64,000 nucleotides of DNA from Acinetobacter equi (GCF_001307195.1 NZ_CP012808.1:2790001-2854000), one strand, 5' to 3'. Counted from the stretch's first letter, positions 18,175 through 27,820 are shown. A program made the numbers and translations. Notes: a model not told the origin generated them from the letters alone.

Positions 18175-19896
18175 TTAATTAATTTTTGCAATCATTTGGT
18201 CAACTAAACAATTTTCATTTTGTTTCACTACAATTTGAATAACTCCTGAACGATGTGCCAATACAGGAACCTCCATTTTCATTACTTCCATAATTGCAAT
18301 CGCATCACCTTCTTTCACTTCTTCCTGATTATTGACCGTCCAATGTGTAATCACTCCATTCATCGGTGCTAATAAATCTTCAGGATGAAAATCAGTTTCA
18401 GAAATTGCTTCGGTTGAAGAAGTCATTTGCTGGTTTTGAGCAAACATTCCTGCTGGCAAACCTAAACGATGAAGTTTTCCATCAATTTCAATATAACTGA
18501 GTACCATTGGTGCTTGATGATTTGGAATACTTCGCTGTTTCGGCTTTAATTCTTGTTTAAAATCATTTTCAATCCACCGTGTATGAACCTTAAATTCATC
18601 AATAAAATCTGGCTCAGTTAAAATAGCACGATGAAAATCAAGTACAGATGCAACACCTTCAATTTTAAATTGTGTTAAAGCACGCCTAGCACGCGCAATA
18701 GCAATCTCACGCGTCGGACCAGTCACAATCAGTTTTGCCATTAATGAATCGAAATGACTTGAAACCAAAGAACCAGTTCGCACACCTGTATCTATACGTA
18801 CTCCATTTCCAGTGGGTGCTTCAAATAAACTTAATGTACCGAAGGCAGGAATAAAACCTCGACTTGGATCTTCTGCATTAATACGAAACTCTATGGCATG
18901 TCCTTCTGCTTTTGGTGTTTCCTGAACAGATAACGGATAACCTAATGCAATTCGAATTTGCTCAACGACTAAATCAAGTTTGGTCGTTTCTTCAGTAATC
19001 GGATGTTCAACTTGTAATCGTGTATTTACTTCTAAAAAAGAAAGCTTGCCATCTTTACTTAATAAGTATTCAACAGTTCCCGCACCCACATAATTTGCAG
19101 CTGAACAAATATTTTTTGCTGACGTTAAAATTTCTTGATAGATATGTTCAGCAATAAATGGTGCTGGAGATTCTTCAACTAATTTTTGATTACGGCGCTG
19201 TAAAGAACAGTCCCGAGTTCCTAAAACCACAACATGACCATCTTGATCTGCAATGACTTGCGCTTCAACATGACGTGGTTGATCTAAATACTGTTCAACA
19301 AAACATTCTCCTCGACCAAAAGCAGCGAGTGCTTCACGTACAGCAGAATCATATAGTTCTCGAACTTCTTCTAATTTCCAAACAACTTTTAAACCACGAC
19401 CACCACCACCAAATGCAGCTTTAATGGCAATAGGTAAACCATATTGTTCAGCAAACTTTATCGCTTCATCTGCATTTTTAAGAGGTTCTTGTGTCCCTTG
19501 TACTAAAGGTGCTCCTACAGATGCAGCTATTTTTCGTGCTGCAATTTTATCACCTAAACATTCTATTGCACTTGGTGATGGTCCTACCCATTTTAAACCT
19601 GCATCAATCACAGCTTGTGCAAACTCAGCACGTTCTGATAAAAAACCATATCCAGGATGAATCATTGTTGCTTTAGATTTTTTCGCAATTTCAATAATTG
19701 CTGGAATATTTAAATAAGTTTCAGGTGCAGTAACACCTGCTAAGCTCCAAGCTTCATCAGCAAGTTCAACATGCATACTTCCAATATCATCATCAGCATA
19801 AATTGCAACCGATGAAATTCCCATATCACGACATGCATTAATAATTCGAACCGCAATTTCGCCACGATTGGCAATTAATAATTTTTCATTATTCAT
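18175..19896 (-). CDS. Biotin carboxylase fused to a biotinyl carrier domain
   Basis: A 573-residue protein. Residues 1-450 are an ATP-grasp biotin carboxylase (LLIANRGEIAVRI, the AAFGGGGRGLKVV glycine loop, RDCSLQRRNQK, EVNTRLQVEHPITEE). Residues 500-573 are a biotinyl domain with the biotin attachment motif MEVMKMEV, Lys about 540. No carboxyltransferase domain is present. The start codon overlaps the stop of the pxpB-pxpC fusion by one base (TAATG), so the two are made together. The PxpB/PxpC partner is homologous to the carboxyltransferase part of urea carboxylase, so the pair contains every domain of that enzyme. The substrate is inferred to be 5-oxoproline or a related lactam. A diverged acetyl-CoA or propionyl-CoA carboxylase subunit is a less likely reading. 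Confidence 0.85.
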   Translation of the reverse strand: MNNEKLLIANRGEIAVRIINACRDMGISSVAIYADDDIGSMHVELADEAWSLAGVTAPETYLNIPAIIEIAKKSKATMIHPGYGFLSERAEFAQAVIDAGLKWVGPSPSAIECLGDKIAARKIAASVGAPLVQGTQEPLKNADEAIKFAEQYGLPIAIKAAFGGGGRGLKVVWKLEEVRELYDSAVREALAAFGRGECFVEQYLDQPRHVEAQVIADQDGHVVVLGTRDCSLQRRNQKLVEESPAPFIAEHIYQEILTSAKNICSAANYVGAGTVEYLLSKDGKLSFLEVNTRLQVEHPITEETTKLDLVVEQIRIALGYPLSVQETPKAEGHAIEFRINAEDPSRGFIPAFGTLSLFEAPTGNGVRIDTGVRTGSLVSSHFDSLMAKLIVTGPTREIAIARARRALTQFKIEGVASVLDFHRAILTEPDFIDEFKVHTRWIENDFKQELKPKQRSIPNHQAPMVLSYIEIDGKLHRLGLPAGMFAQNQQMTSSTEAISETDFHPEDLLAPMNGVITHWTVNNQEEVKEGDAIAIMEVMKMEVPVLAHRSGVIQIVVKQNENCLVDQMIAKIN

Positions 19897-21503
19897 TATG
19901 ATTTACTCTCAATATCTATTAATTCAGCAATTTTTCTAAATTGAATACGACAACCTGCGGGAATTTGTGCCACAAGATCCCAATGATGCTTTGCAACTGA
20001 AGCCAATACTGGATATCCCCCTGTTAAGGGATGATCATTCATAAATAAAACAGGCTGACCACTCGGTGGAATTTGCAATGCACCAGTGCATGTCCCTTCA
20101 CTTTCAAGTTCTTGCGTGATTTTTCGTTGTAATGGCACATCTCCAGATAACCGTAAACCAACTCGATTACTTTCATTGGTAACTAACCATGTTTGATCAA
20201 AAAATTGCTCAATACTTTTCTCATCAAACCAATCAGTTCTTGGTCCCATCACTAAATCTAGTTCAACAACATCACCCACTTTGGGTAAATCATTTTTTGC
20301 TTCTGCATGAGGGTAAATCGGTAATGTATTCATCTTTGCTTGATAAAGAACATCTCCAACTTTCAAAGGTTCAGAACCTAAAATCGCCAAACTATCAAAA
20401 GAATAACTATTTAAAATTGGTTGAAGGCAAAAGCCACCTCGAACTGTTAAATAATTACGAAGACCAGCTGTTGGTGTTTGAATATGAAATTCATCTCCAG
20501 CATCGAGTGCAATAGGCTGATAACTTTCAAAAATAGCCTGCTGACCTGTTGAATATTTCACTTTAATTTGCGACTTTGCACCTGTCACAGCAATTACTGC
20601 TGAATCTTGCATTTGCACTTTTAAACCACCGTTTAATATTTCAATGACAGCAGTTTCTATCGGATTTCCCACAATACGATTCACCATATGCATTGCCGAT
20701 AAATCCATTGCACCTGCACGACCTACACCAACTTGCGTTTGATGAAAACGCCCTTCATCTTGAATTAGCATTTGTAAGCCTGAACCTAAAATTTTAAATA
20801 CAGGATGATTTGATTTTAATTGCTTTGTTTCAGTTGAAATAATTTCAGTTGAACCAATCTGTTTCGGTATGCTCACAGATATCGGTCGATGACTCACATC
20901 TTCAAAGTGAACTTTCATTCCTGGTAATAAAAGTGCAGGATTTTTTCGATCTAAATCCCACATTTTTTCTAATGTTGTACCAATTAATTGCCATCCACCG
21001 GGACTATCTTTTGGATAAATTCCTGAGTATTTTCCTGCTAGCCCAAGTGAACCTGCGGGTATTTTTTTACGTGGCACTTTTAAACGAGGAATATCCGTAA
21101 AGGGATGATCAGAACTTGTTAAATAAGCAAATCCCGGAGCAAAACCAATGAATGCAACATTCCAAATACTTTGCTGATGTTTTTTAATCACCTCAGCAAC
21201 TAACATACCTTGTAATTCAGCAACTTGTGATAAATCTTCACCATCATAAATAATAGGAATAATGACTTCTTCAGCTTGTCGATCAATACTGCTCCCTATT
21301 TCAAGCTTTTCAATACAAGAAATGAGCTTCTGTAACGTCGTTTCAAATTCATTGAAAAAAACTAAAATTGTTTTTGCAGCAGGAATTAATTCTTTAATTC
21401 CATTTAATTTTACCTGCTGTAATTTGCTATATAACGCCAACGTTTCTTCTAAACTTGCCAATTCAATTAAGAAACTGTCGACATTTACTGATAAAAATCG
21501 CAT
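19896..21503 (-). CDS. pxpB-pxpC: Fused 5-oxoprolinase subunits PxpB-PxpC (KipI-KipA)
   Basis: A 535-residue fusion. Residues 1-220 are the AHS1/KipI (PxpB) domain with WNVAFIGFAPGFAYL, PRKKIPAGSLGLAGKYSGIYP and SPGGWQLIGTT. Residues 235-535 are the AHS2/KipA (PxpC) domain with GVGRAGAMDLSAMHMVNRIVGNP and YLTVRGGF. In most bacteria these are separate genes that, with PxpA, hydrolyse 5-oxo-L-proline to glutamate with ATP. The same two domains in one chain form the carboxyltransferase portion of urea carboxylase. Here the fusion is followed by a one-base overlap with a biotin carboxylase gene, which strengthens the carboxylase comparison. Confidence 0.9.
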   Translation of the reverse strand: MRFLSVNVDSFLIELASLEETLALYSKLQQVKLNGIKELIPAAKTILVFFNEFETTLQKLISCIEKLEIGSSIDRQAEEVIIPIIYDGEDLSQVAELQGMLVAEVIKKHQQSIWNVAFIGFAPGFAYLTSSDHPFTDIPRLKVPRKKIPAGSLGLAGKYSGIYPKDSPGGWQLIGTTLEKMWDLDRKNPALLLPGMKVHFEDVSHRPISVSIPKQIGSTEIISTETKQLKSNHPVFKILGSGLQMLIQDEGRFHQTQVGVGRAGAMDLSAMHMVNRIVGNPIETAVIEILNGGLKVQMQDSAVIAVTGAKSQIKVKYSTGQQAIFESYQPIALDAGDEFHIQTPTAGLRNYLTVRGGFCLQPILNSYSFDSLAILGSEPLKVGDVLYQAKMNTLPIYPHAEAKNDLPKVGDVVELDLVMGPRTDWFDEKSIEQFFDQTWLVTNESNRVGLRLSGDVPLQRKITQELESEGTCTGALQIPPSGQPVLFMNDHPLTGGYPVLASVAKHHWDLVAQIPAGCRIQFRKIAELIDIESKS

Positions 21504-21528
21504 TTGCCTAATCCTTAGCTATATTGAA

Positions 21529-22332
21529 TTAATTCATCCATGCACGGTCTGGAATATCTGTAATAAACATATGACCAGGCGCATGACTAATCGCAAAAGG
21601 AATTTTTGAGTTCATGACCGCTGCTTGTGGTGTCACACCACATGCCCAAAATACGGGAATTTCACCATCTTCAATACGAGAAGCTTCACCAAAATCAGGC
21701 TGATGAATATTTTGAATACCTAAACTTTCTGGATGTCCAATATGTACAGGTGCACCATGTACACTTGGCATACGAGATGTAATTTTGACTGCTTCAGCAA
21801 TTTGATGAGATGGAATTGGTCGCATTGAAACCACCATATTTCCAGAAATTCGCCCAGCAGACTCACAACTAATATTGCTTAAATACATTGGAACATTGGT
21901 ATTATCTTGAATATGTCGAACTTCAATACCCGCTTCTTGCAAAGCCGTTTCAAAAGAGAAACTACATCCAATTAAAAATGTCACTAAATCTGGATGTGCA
22001 TTATAAATATCTTGTGCATCGGTAATTTCATCAACAAGTTCTCCATCTTTCCAAATTCTGTAACGAGGAAAATCGGTACGAATATCTGAATCCTGTGCCA
22101 ATTTTGTTGAATAAACACCTTCTTCCAAAACATCCAATACAGGGCAACTTTGTGGATTACGATGTGCATATAATAAAAAATCATATGCCCATTCTTTTGG
22201 CACAGAAATCATATTCACTTGAGTCATTCCCGCAGCCATTCCTGCTGTTGGTCGATCAAAACCTGCTCTGATTTTATGCCTTGCTTCCAATGCTGCTTTA
22301 AGCTGTTGAATATCTGCTTTAATGTTTGTCAT
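21529..22332 (-). CDS. DUF1445 / YcsI-family protein (D-glutamate cyclase family)
   Basis: A 267-residue protein annotated in many genomes as 'putative hydro-lyase' and equivalent to Bacillus subtilis YcsI. Conserved blocks are [45 protein letters not shown] and [16 protein letters not shown]. The domain is shared with the mammalian mitochondrial D-glutamate cyclase that interconverts D-glutamate and 5-oxo-D-proline, which suits a 5-oxoproline operon. Which activity the bacterial protein has is inferred. It lies between pxpA (12 bp upstream) and the pxpBC fusion (25 bp downstream). Confidence 0.85.
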   Translation of the reverse strand: MTNIKADIQQLKAALEARHKIRAGFDRPTAGMAAGMTQVNMISVPKEWAYDFLLYAHRNPQSCPVLDVLEEGVYSTKLAQDSDIRTDFPRYRIWKDGELVDEITDAQDIYNAHPDLVTFLIGCSFSFETALQEAGIEVRHIQDNTNVPMYLSNISCESAGRISGNMVVSMRPIPSHQIAEAVKITSRMPSVHGAPVHIGHPESLGIQNIHQPDFGEASRIEDGEIPVFWACGVTPQAAVMNSKIPFAISHAPGHMFITDIPDRAWMN

Positions 22333-22344
22333 GGTACAAATTCC

Positions 22345-23103
22345 TTATGCACAAAAAGATCGAATGAGAATATTATTTTTCAATAGTTCTGCCTTTATGG
22401 CAGCCGACATCTGTAAAGCACCGTCAGTGTCGCCATGTAAACAAATCGTGTCTGCTTGAATTGGTGTAAACTTCCCATCAATTGATTCAACACCACCTTG
22501 CTGCAACATAGACACCACACGCTTTGCGACAAACGTAGCATCATGTAAAACAGCACCCTCTAAACGGCGTGAAACCAAAGAACCATCACTGTTGTAAGCA
22601 CGGTCAGCAAAAGCTTCTGAAACCACTTTCAAACCTGAAGAACGTGCTTGCTCAACTAAATTTGATCCTGCTAATGCAACTAAAACCAATTGATCATCAT
22701 AAATTTTAATTGCATCAATCACTGCTTTTGCTTGCGCTGAATCTTTCGCAATCGTGTTATATAAAGCTCCGTGTGGCTTTACATATTTAACTTTTGAGCC
22801 TGAAGATTTTGCTAAACCATCAAGTGCTGAAATTTGGTACAACACATCTGCCATAAGTTCATCATAGGATAAATCCATATTTCGACGACCAAAACCAACC
22901 AAATCTGGATATGCCACATGAGCACCAATCGTGACACCTAGTTTCACAGCTTGTTTTACGGTATTTAAAATACCAAGCGGATCTCCTGCATGAAAACCAC
23001 ATGCAATATTGGCACTACTTACAACAGGTAAAATTTGTGCATCATTACCCATTTTCCATGAGCCAAAACTTTCACCCAAATCACTATTTAAGTCTACAAA
23101 CAT
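22345..23103 (-). CDS. pxpA: 5-oxoprolinase subunit PxpA (LamB/YcsF family)
   Basis: A 252-residue LamB/YcsF protein, the usual length. Family signatures are [18 protein letters not shown] at the N terminus, [13 protein letters not shown] near residue 33, [10 protein letters not shown] near residue 109, and [10 protein letters not shown] near the C terminus. With PxpB and PxpC it cleaves 5-oxo-L-proline using ATP; it is cytoplasmic. It follows the NRAMP-like transporter gene by 19 bp. Confidence 0.95.
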   Translation of the reverse strand: MFVDLNSDLGESFGSWKMGNDAQILPVVSSANIACGFHAGDPLGILNTVKQAVKLGVTIGAHVAYPDLVGFGRRNMDLSYDELMADVLYQISALDGLAKSSGSKVKYVKPHGALYNTIAKDSAQAKAVIDAIKIYDDQLVLVALAGSNLVEQARSSGLKVVSEAFADRAYNSDGSLVSRRLEGAVLHDATFVAKRVVSMLQQGGVESIDGKFTPIQADTICLHGDTDGALQMSAAIKAELLKNNILIRSFCA

Positions 23104-23122
23104 GCTACAAGCTCCTTATGAT

Positions 23123-24355
23123 TTAAAGTTTAGTCAGATAATTAAACACTGTTGTAAATGACATATAGCCCATCCACCATGTCAACAGACACGTTAAGAT
23201 ACCTAAAACAAGTAACCATTTAGGATAGTTATAATTACCCATCATATCTTTACGACAAGCAGCAACATAAACAAAAATAGATAAGCCAATTGGTAAAACC
23301 AAACCATTAAAGCCACCAACGAAAATCAGTAATCCTGCTGGTGTTGCACCCAATACAACATAAAGCAATAGTGCTAAAGCAATGAATGTGATGGTTGTAT
23401 AATTGGTTTGTTTTGGTGATAAATTCTTTTTGAATGCAGTTGCAAAAGAAACCGAAGTATATGCAGCTCCAATTGTGCTACTGATCCCTGCAGCCCAGAA
23501 AATTAAACCGAAAAGTTTAAAACCAAAAGTTCCCGCTGCATATTGAAAAGCTTGTGCTGCTGGATTGGCAGTTTGACCTGAAAGATCAATTGCTGCACCA
23601 CTAACAACCACACCTAAGAATGCTAAAAACAGCACATAACGCATGATCCCAACAACAACAATTCCTTTAGTTGCAGCCTTAGCAACTTCTTCGATATTCT
23701 CAGGTCCAACCGCACCTTTATCTAAAAGTCGATGTGCGCCTGCATAACAAATGTAGCCACCAACAGTTCCACCAACAATGGTCGTAATAATGGCAAAATC
23801 AATTTGGTCAGGTAAAAAGGTTTGTTCTACGGCCTGTCCAACAGGTGGCATGACAATAAAAGCAACAATAATAATTAAGCTAATTTTTAATAGCCCAAAA
23901 ACAATCATGCTCTTATCCATAGCAAGTGTTGCTTTACGTGATGCAAAAATAAAAATGGCTAATGCACCACTCAGCACTCCACCTATTTTGACATCTAAAC
24001 CGAATAAAGCATTTAGACCAAGCGCTGCACCTGCAATGTTTCCGACACTAAAGAAAAAACCGCCTAAAATCACTAAAAATGCCAGTAAATAGCCACTACC
24101 CGGCAATGCTTTATTGGCAATATCTGGAGCACGCATCTGTGTTAAAGTCACAACACGCCATATATTTTGTTGCACTACATAATCAATTAAAATAGAAATT
24201 AAAATAGCAAAGCCAAATGCAGCACCCAACTTCACAGTGAACACGGCAGTTTGAGTTAAAAATCCAGGTCCCATTGCAGATGTTGCCATCATAAAAATAG
24301 AGGCAACAATCGCCCATTGACGATCGGATAAAAGAGTAGATTTTAATAAAGACAT
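23123..24355 (-). CDS. NRAMP-family transporter, YcsG type (probably not a metal carrier)
   Basis: A 410-residue, about 11-TM protein of the NRAMP/LeuT-fold group, equivalent to B. subtilis YcsG, which sits in the same kind of operon. The TM1 metal-binding DPGN motif of true Mn/Fe carriers is replaced by MGPGFLTQTAV. The TM6 MPHN-type motif is also absent: the segment reads YICYAGAHRLLDKG. Loss of both metal sites and linkage to pxpA suggest that it carries 5-oxoproline or a small organic acid; this is inference. It is the first gene of the five-gene oxoproline operon, downstream of a LysR gene in the same orientation. Confidence 0.82.
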   Translation of the reverse strand: MSLLKSTLLSDRQWAIVASIFMMATSAMGPGFLTQTAVFTVKLGAAFGFAILISILIDYVVQQNIWRVVTLTQMRAPDIANKALPGSGYLLAFLVILGGFFFSVGNIAGAALGLNALFGLDVKIGGVLSGALAIFIFASRKATLAMDKSMIVFGLLKISLIIIVAFIVMPPVGQAVEQTFLPDQIDFAIITTIVGGTVGGYICYAGAHRLLDKGAVGPENIEEVAKAATKGIVVVGIMRYVLFLAFLGVVVSGAAIDLSGQTANPAAQAFQYAAGTFGFKLFGLIFWAAGISSTIGAAYTSVSFATAFKKNLSPKQTNYTTITFIALALLLYVVLGATPAGLLIFVGGFNGLVLPIGLSIFVYVAACRKDMMGNYNYPKWLLVLGILTCLLTWWMGYMSFTTVFNYLTKL

Positions 24356-24684
24356 ATAATGCGTTCCTCATCCAATTGAGCTTAATTAACGCTTTTACAA
24401 TAAAGATCAAAAAACTTTATTCTCAAAAATAAAATTTTTGTCCGATCCTTTTTTAAGATTGATATTTTTCACGATGAAAATGAGATTTTATTTTCAACAA
24501 TAAAACATTATACAAAACAAACTTGCGGCTCAACTCACTATTAAACCATTCAAAAAAAACTAACCTTATGATTTTTATTATTATTTTTATTTGTTTAAAT
24601 TTCATATAATTCAAACTTATCACTACCTATAAGCTAAAACTATGAGACTCTCTGTATAAAAAACCGTGTATATCGATATATTAT
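24356..24684. other. Promoter region of the oxoproline operon
   Basis: About 330 bp, AT-rich, between the LysR gene and the NRAMP-like gene, both on the minus strand. It should contain the operon promoter and a LysR site, but I cannot pick a convincing operator. No coding frame is visible. Confidence 0.5.
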
Positions 24685-25590
24685 TTATTGTCGCTGATTT
24701 AATTTATTCATTTCATTTCTAGAAATAAATATTGCCAATTCCGATAATTTTTCTTTTAAAGCTGTATTACTTCCTTGTGTATAAATGGCTGTAAAATTTA
24801 AAGGTTTCAATTGCACAGGAGTATTTAAAACCTCTAAACGGCCATCTAGAATTTCTTGAATTGCCGTTAACTTTGGAACTAAAGCAATACCTACACCTTG
24901 CTCAGCTAAACGCAATAAAACTTCCAATGAATAGCTCGTAATTGAAAGAGGTTCATCAATATTTTTTTCTTTCATTTGTGCTTTTAATTCTTTATATGGA
25001 TAAGTCAGTCGAGGATAAGTCAAAATAGTATTCGACATTAAATTTTTAAATGATATTTGTCCAATACTGCCTGGAAATGTAGGTGCTGCTAAAAAGCATA
25101 ATTCAAACTCACCTAGCGCATGTTCAACACACTCAAATTGAATCGTAGGGCCTAACAAAAATGCCATATCTAAATCGCCATTTTGTACACCTTCTTGTAA
25201 CGATGGAGTCAAACTGACAACAATTTCCACAGAAATATAAGGAAATTTTTTTTGCACTTGCTCTATATATTCAGTCAACCATGTATAAACAATTGTTTCT
25301 GAAACACCTAAGCGAATTGTTCCTGTTAAATTTTGATTATCAGATAGCTCCAAAACAAGATCCGTTTCTAAACGTATAAATTTTTCTGCATATTTAAATA
25401 ATGTCATTCCTTTTGATGTGGGTTTTATTGTACGGGAACTTCGATCTAAAATAGTAAAACCTAAATCCTCTTCTAAAGATGTTATCTTTTGAGAAATAGC
25501 AGGCTGCGTCATTTGAAGCTTATGTGCTGCCTTATTAAATCCATTTAAAGTAACCACCCAATAAAATGCTTCAAGATTTTTTAAATTCAC
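24685..25590 (-). CDS. LysR-family regulator, probably of the oxoproline operon
   Basis: A 301-residue LTTR. The N-terminal winged helix-turn-helix is LEAFYWVVTLNGFNKAAHKLQMTQPAISQKI, followed by the linker helix and a periplasmic-binding-protein-like effector domain from about residue 90. It lies directly upstream of the NRAMP-pxp operon in the same orientation. In B. subtilis the equivalent position is held by the IclR-type KipR, so regulation has been replaced here. The effector may be 5-oxoproline or glutamate (inference). Confidence 0.9.
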   Translation of the reverse strand: MNLKNLEAFYWVVTLNGFNKAAHKLQMTQPAISQKITSLEEDLGFTILDRSSRTIKPTSKGMTLFKYAEKFIRLETDLVLELSDNQNLTGTIRLGVSETIVYTWLTEYIEQVQKKFPYISVEIVVSLTPSLQEGVQNGDLDMAFLLGPTIQFECVEHALGEFELCFLAAPTFPGSIGQISFKNLMSNTILTYPRLTYPYKELKAQMKEKNIDEPLSITSYSLEVLLRLAEQGVGIALVPKLTAIQEILDGRLEVLNTPVQLKPLNFTAIYTQGSNTALKEKLSELAIFISRNEMNKLNQRQ

Positions 25591-25696
25591 GCTAAAACCT
25601 TTAATTAAAAGATAATTTCTAAAATAAAAATTATTTACTCAAATCTATAAATATTTCTCATAAATAACGGCGAAACATTCCATATATTTTAAACAT

Positions 25697-25734
25697 GAGA
25701 ACATTTCATATATCGCATTTTATGAAATGTTCTC
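25697..25734. terminator. Long hairpin between the C15-like lipoprotein gene and the LysR gene
   Basis: Fourteen-bp perfect inverted repeat GAGAACATTTCATA / TATGAAATGTTCTC with a 10-nt loop, 10 bp after the lipoprotein stop codon. The T tract on the minus strand is poor, so it may be a weak terminator, an mRNA-stabilising hairpin or an attenuator into lysR. Confidence 0.55.
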
Positions 25735-25743
25735 TTAAAAGTG

Positions 25744-27357
25744 TTATTTTTCCACCAAACTTTCACCAATAATTTTAAGGAGATTAGTTGTTTGTCCAAT
25801 AATTGCAGTACGATAACTTTCAAATATTGCAGTCGTGATTGCATTATCATCTTGTTTTACATTTGGTACGCCATCAAAGTTATTCATTACAGGTACATGA
25901 ATATGACCTGCTGGAATTTTAAGTCTCATTACATCACGTAATAAGGTGTTACGGTAAGCAGATTCATTTGATAAATAATCTCCACCACTTCCATTACGAG
26001 AACACCATTCAGGTACTGGATCTTTAATTAAGGACATATTAGGCATTTTATTTACTACTTCATGTCCTCCTTCCCCCTGCGTTTCAGGTTTAGAACAATC
26101 TGGAAAATATTCATAATAAGTATTCCAAGTAACATCAAATCCTTCTAAACCTTCACCCGTCACCAACATAGGACGAAGTATTCCTAATTGAGAATGATCT
26201 TCTAACATTTTTTTATGTGGAAATGAGGCTATTGTAAATTGTGGTGGAGAATCCTTTTTCCATTCTGATGCTGTATCCGATCCAAACCATCTTTCGGGTA
26301 CAACAATATTACAACCTGAACCTTTCAAGCTGATCAAATCTACACCATCTCCAACGTTTTTCCCTATTGCTAAAGTATCTTTAGGTAAACTAGAAAGACA
26401 ATATGCCATTCCATCATTACCTGCTACAGAACCATGAAATCTTGCATTATATTGTTCTAAATTAAAAATAGAATTACCTCCCTGACTCAAAGTAATTGAT
26501 GCATCTACACGTTTCGGTCCCGCTTTAAACCAAGGACCCAATGTATCTTCCTGCATTCCTTTTGTAAAAGGATCATAATTTACAGGCAAAATATAAGATT
26601 CAATATGTAAAATAGAACCATCTGAAAGTATAAATTCCTTACCATCTAATGCTAAAGCTACCGCAGCAGAAGGATTACCATTACGTAAGCCCGTATTTGG
26701 TTCACCTGGTTGCCCCAAGCTAAATACATCAAAACCACTAATAATCATTCGACGATAAAGCCGACCATCTGCATTTTTTCCTTCAGGTAAATCAATACTA
26801 TTTTGACCACGTGATGCTTTTTCAAATATCCACTGTAATTCTTCTTTTTCTGCAGCTGTAAGTATAAATTTTGGATTCCATTGCCTTAAGGCTTTGGTCA
26901 TTTGAACACGTACCCAATACAATATTCGGTCATCACTCGCAGGTAAACTTGCATTCCCCTTTATAACACTTCGACCTTGTGCACGATCTACCGCGGTAGA
27001 CCAAAGTTCTTGACCTGATTTACTCACTAATTTCTTCGCTTGTTCAAAATTAGAGACTTCTGTTAAGCCATTGGTATTACATAAATTTTGTTTGAAATTT
27101 GAAATAAGTTGATTAAAACCACCCGCATTGATCATACGCGTTGCCAGTGGTGTTTTATCATTACCCACTACATTTTCACCAGAAAAAGGCAATGGTGTTT
27201 CAAGGCGACGCTCTTCATAACTCAACTGAACGGAAGTATTCCAACCACATGATATTTTGGCTGAATTTTTTTCTATACCATTGTTTTGCTTATCACCACA
27301 TGCCATGAAAAATGTTGAAGATAAAATTGCAGCTATTGTTTGATATCTTTTATTCAT
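25744..27357 (-). CDS. Large lipoprotein with a pyroglutamyl-peptidase (C15)-like domain
   Basis: A 537-residue protein with a signal peptide and lipobox (STFFMACGDK), so it is lipid-anchored. From about residue 200 on, the order of motifs resembles pyroglutamyl peptidase I. IISGFDVFSLG... NPSAAVALALDG matches the family GFDPFGG... NPS start. SQGGNSIFNLEQYNARFHG matches the GQAGGR-ITPERVAINLNEAR region. GGDYLSNESAYRNTLL matches the catalytic GTFVCNHLFYGLM segment, and AGHIHVPVM matches GGFIHIPYI, which carries the catalytic His. The nucleophile position is Ser (codon TCA), not Cys. The first 200 residues and a long insertion are unassigned. Placed upstream of the oxoproline operon in the same direction, it may release or bind pyroglutamyl groups outside the cell. 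The fold call is by eye. Confidence 0.6.
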   Translation of the reverse strand: MNKRYQTIAAILSSTFFMACGDKQNNGIEKNSAKISCGWNTSVQLSYEERRLETPLPFSGENVVGNDKTPLATRMINAGGFNQLISNFKQNLCNTNGLTEVSNFEQAKKLVSKSGQELWSTAVDRAQGRSVIKGNASLPASDDRILYWVRVQMTKALRQWNPKFILTAAEKEELQWIFEKASRGQNSIDLPEGKNADGRLYRRMIISGFDVFSLGQPGEPNTGLRNGNPSAAVALALDGKEFILSDGSILHIESYILPVNYDPFTKGMQEDTLGPWFKAGPKRVDASITLSQGGNSIFNLEQYNARFHGSVAGNDGMAYCLSSLPKDTLAIGKNVGDGVDLISLKGSGCNIVVPERWFGSDTASEWKKDSPPQFTIASFPHKKMLEDHSQLGILRPMLVTGEGLEGFDVTWNTYYEYFPDCSKPETQGEGGHEVVNKMPNMSLIKDPVPEWCSRNGSGGDYLSNESAYRNTLLRDVMRLKIPAGHIHVPVMNNFDGVPNVKQDDNAITTAIFESYRTAIIGQTTNLLKIIGESLVEK

Positions 27358-27820
27358 TTTATTGTTACTCCTTCTTAGATATATCGTTCATTCCCTTTAA
27401 GAACGAATATCTCCATCTACGATGGAACCGTCATAAAAAATAAATATTAAAATTCAATCTTTATTACTTCTATCTAAAATTTTCATCTCCCTTATTCTTA
27501 TCCTCTTAATTTCCTTATTATTTATTTCATTTTGAATACATATAAATATTTAGAGTCTTTTAAAATTTAAAATAGACGAGATATATATCTCATACTATTC
27601 AAATTTAGTTATATGGTTGTATGATAAATTTATTTTTTTGACAAATTGGGCATAATTATTGCTAATCGCAATATTTATTAAAAAATTTACTTTACTATTT
27701 TGTATAATTTATTAATAAATAATTACTATTTTTTATGACTCACATCTTCAAATAATGATAAAAAAATAAGCCAATGATCGAATCAATGGCTTATTTAATA
27801 AATATTTTAGATTTGGCTTT
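27358..27820. other. AT-rich intergenic region upstream of the C15-like lipoprotein gene
   Basis: About 460 bp with no coding frame recognised. It holds the lipoprotein promoter and, at 27764-27796, the terminator of the C39-like gene. Confidence 0.5.
27764..27796 (-). terminator. Terminator after the C39-like gene
   Basis: Stem AAATAAGCCA / TGGCTTATTT, extended by TGAT / ATCA after a single A-A mismatch, loop CGA. An A tract on the plus strand gives the U tract of the minus transcript. Confidence 0.85.
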
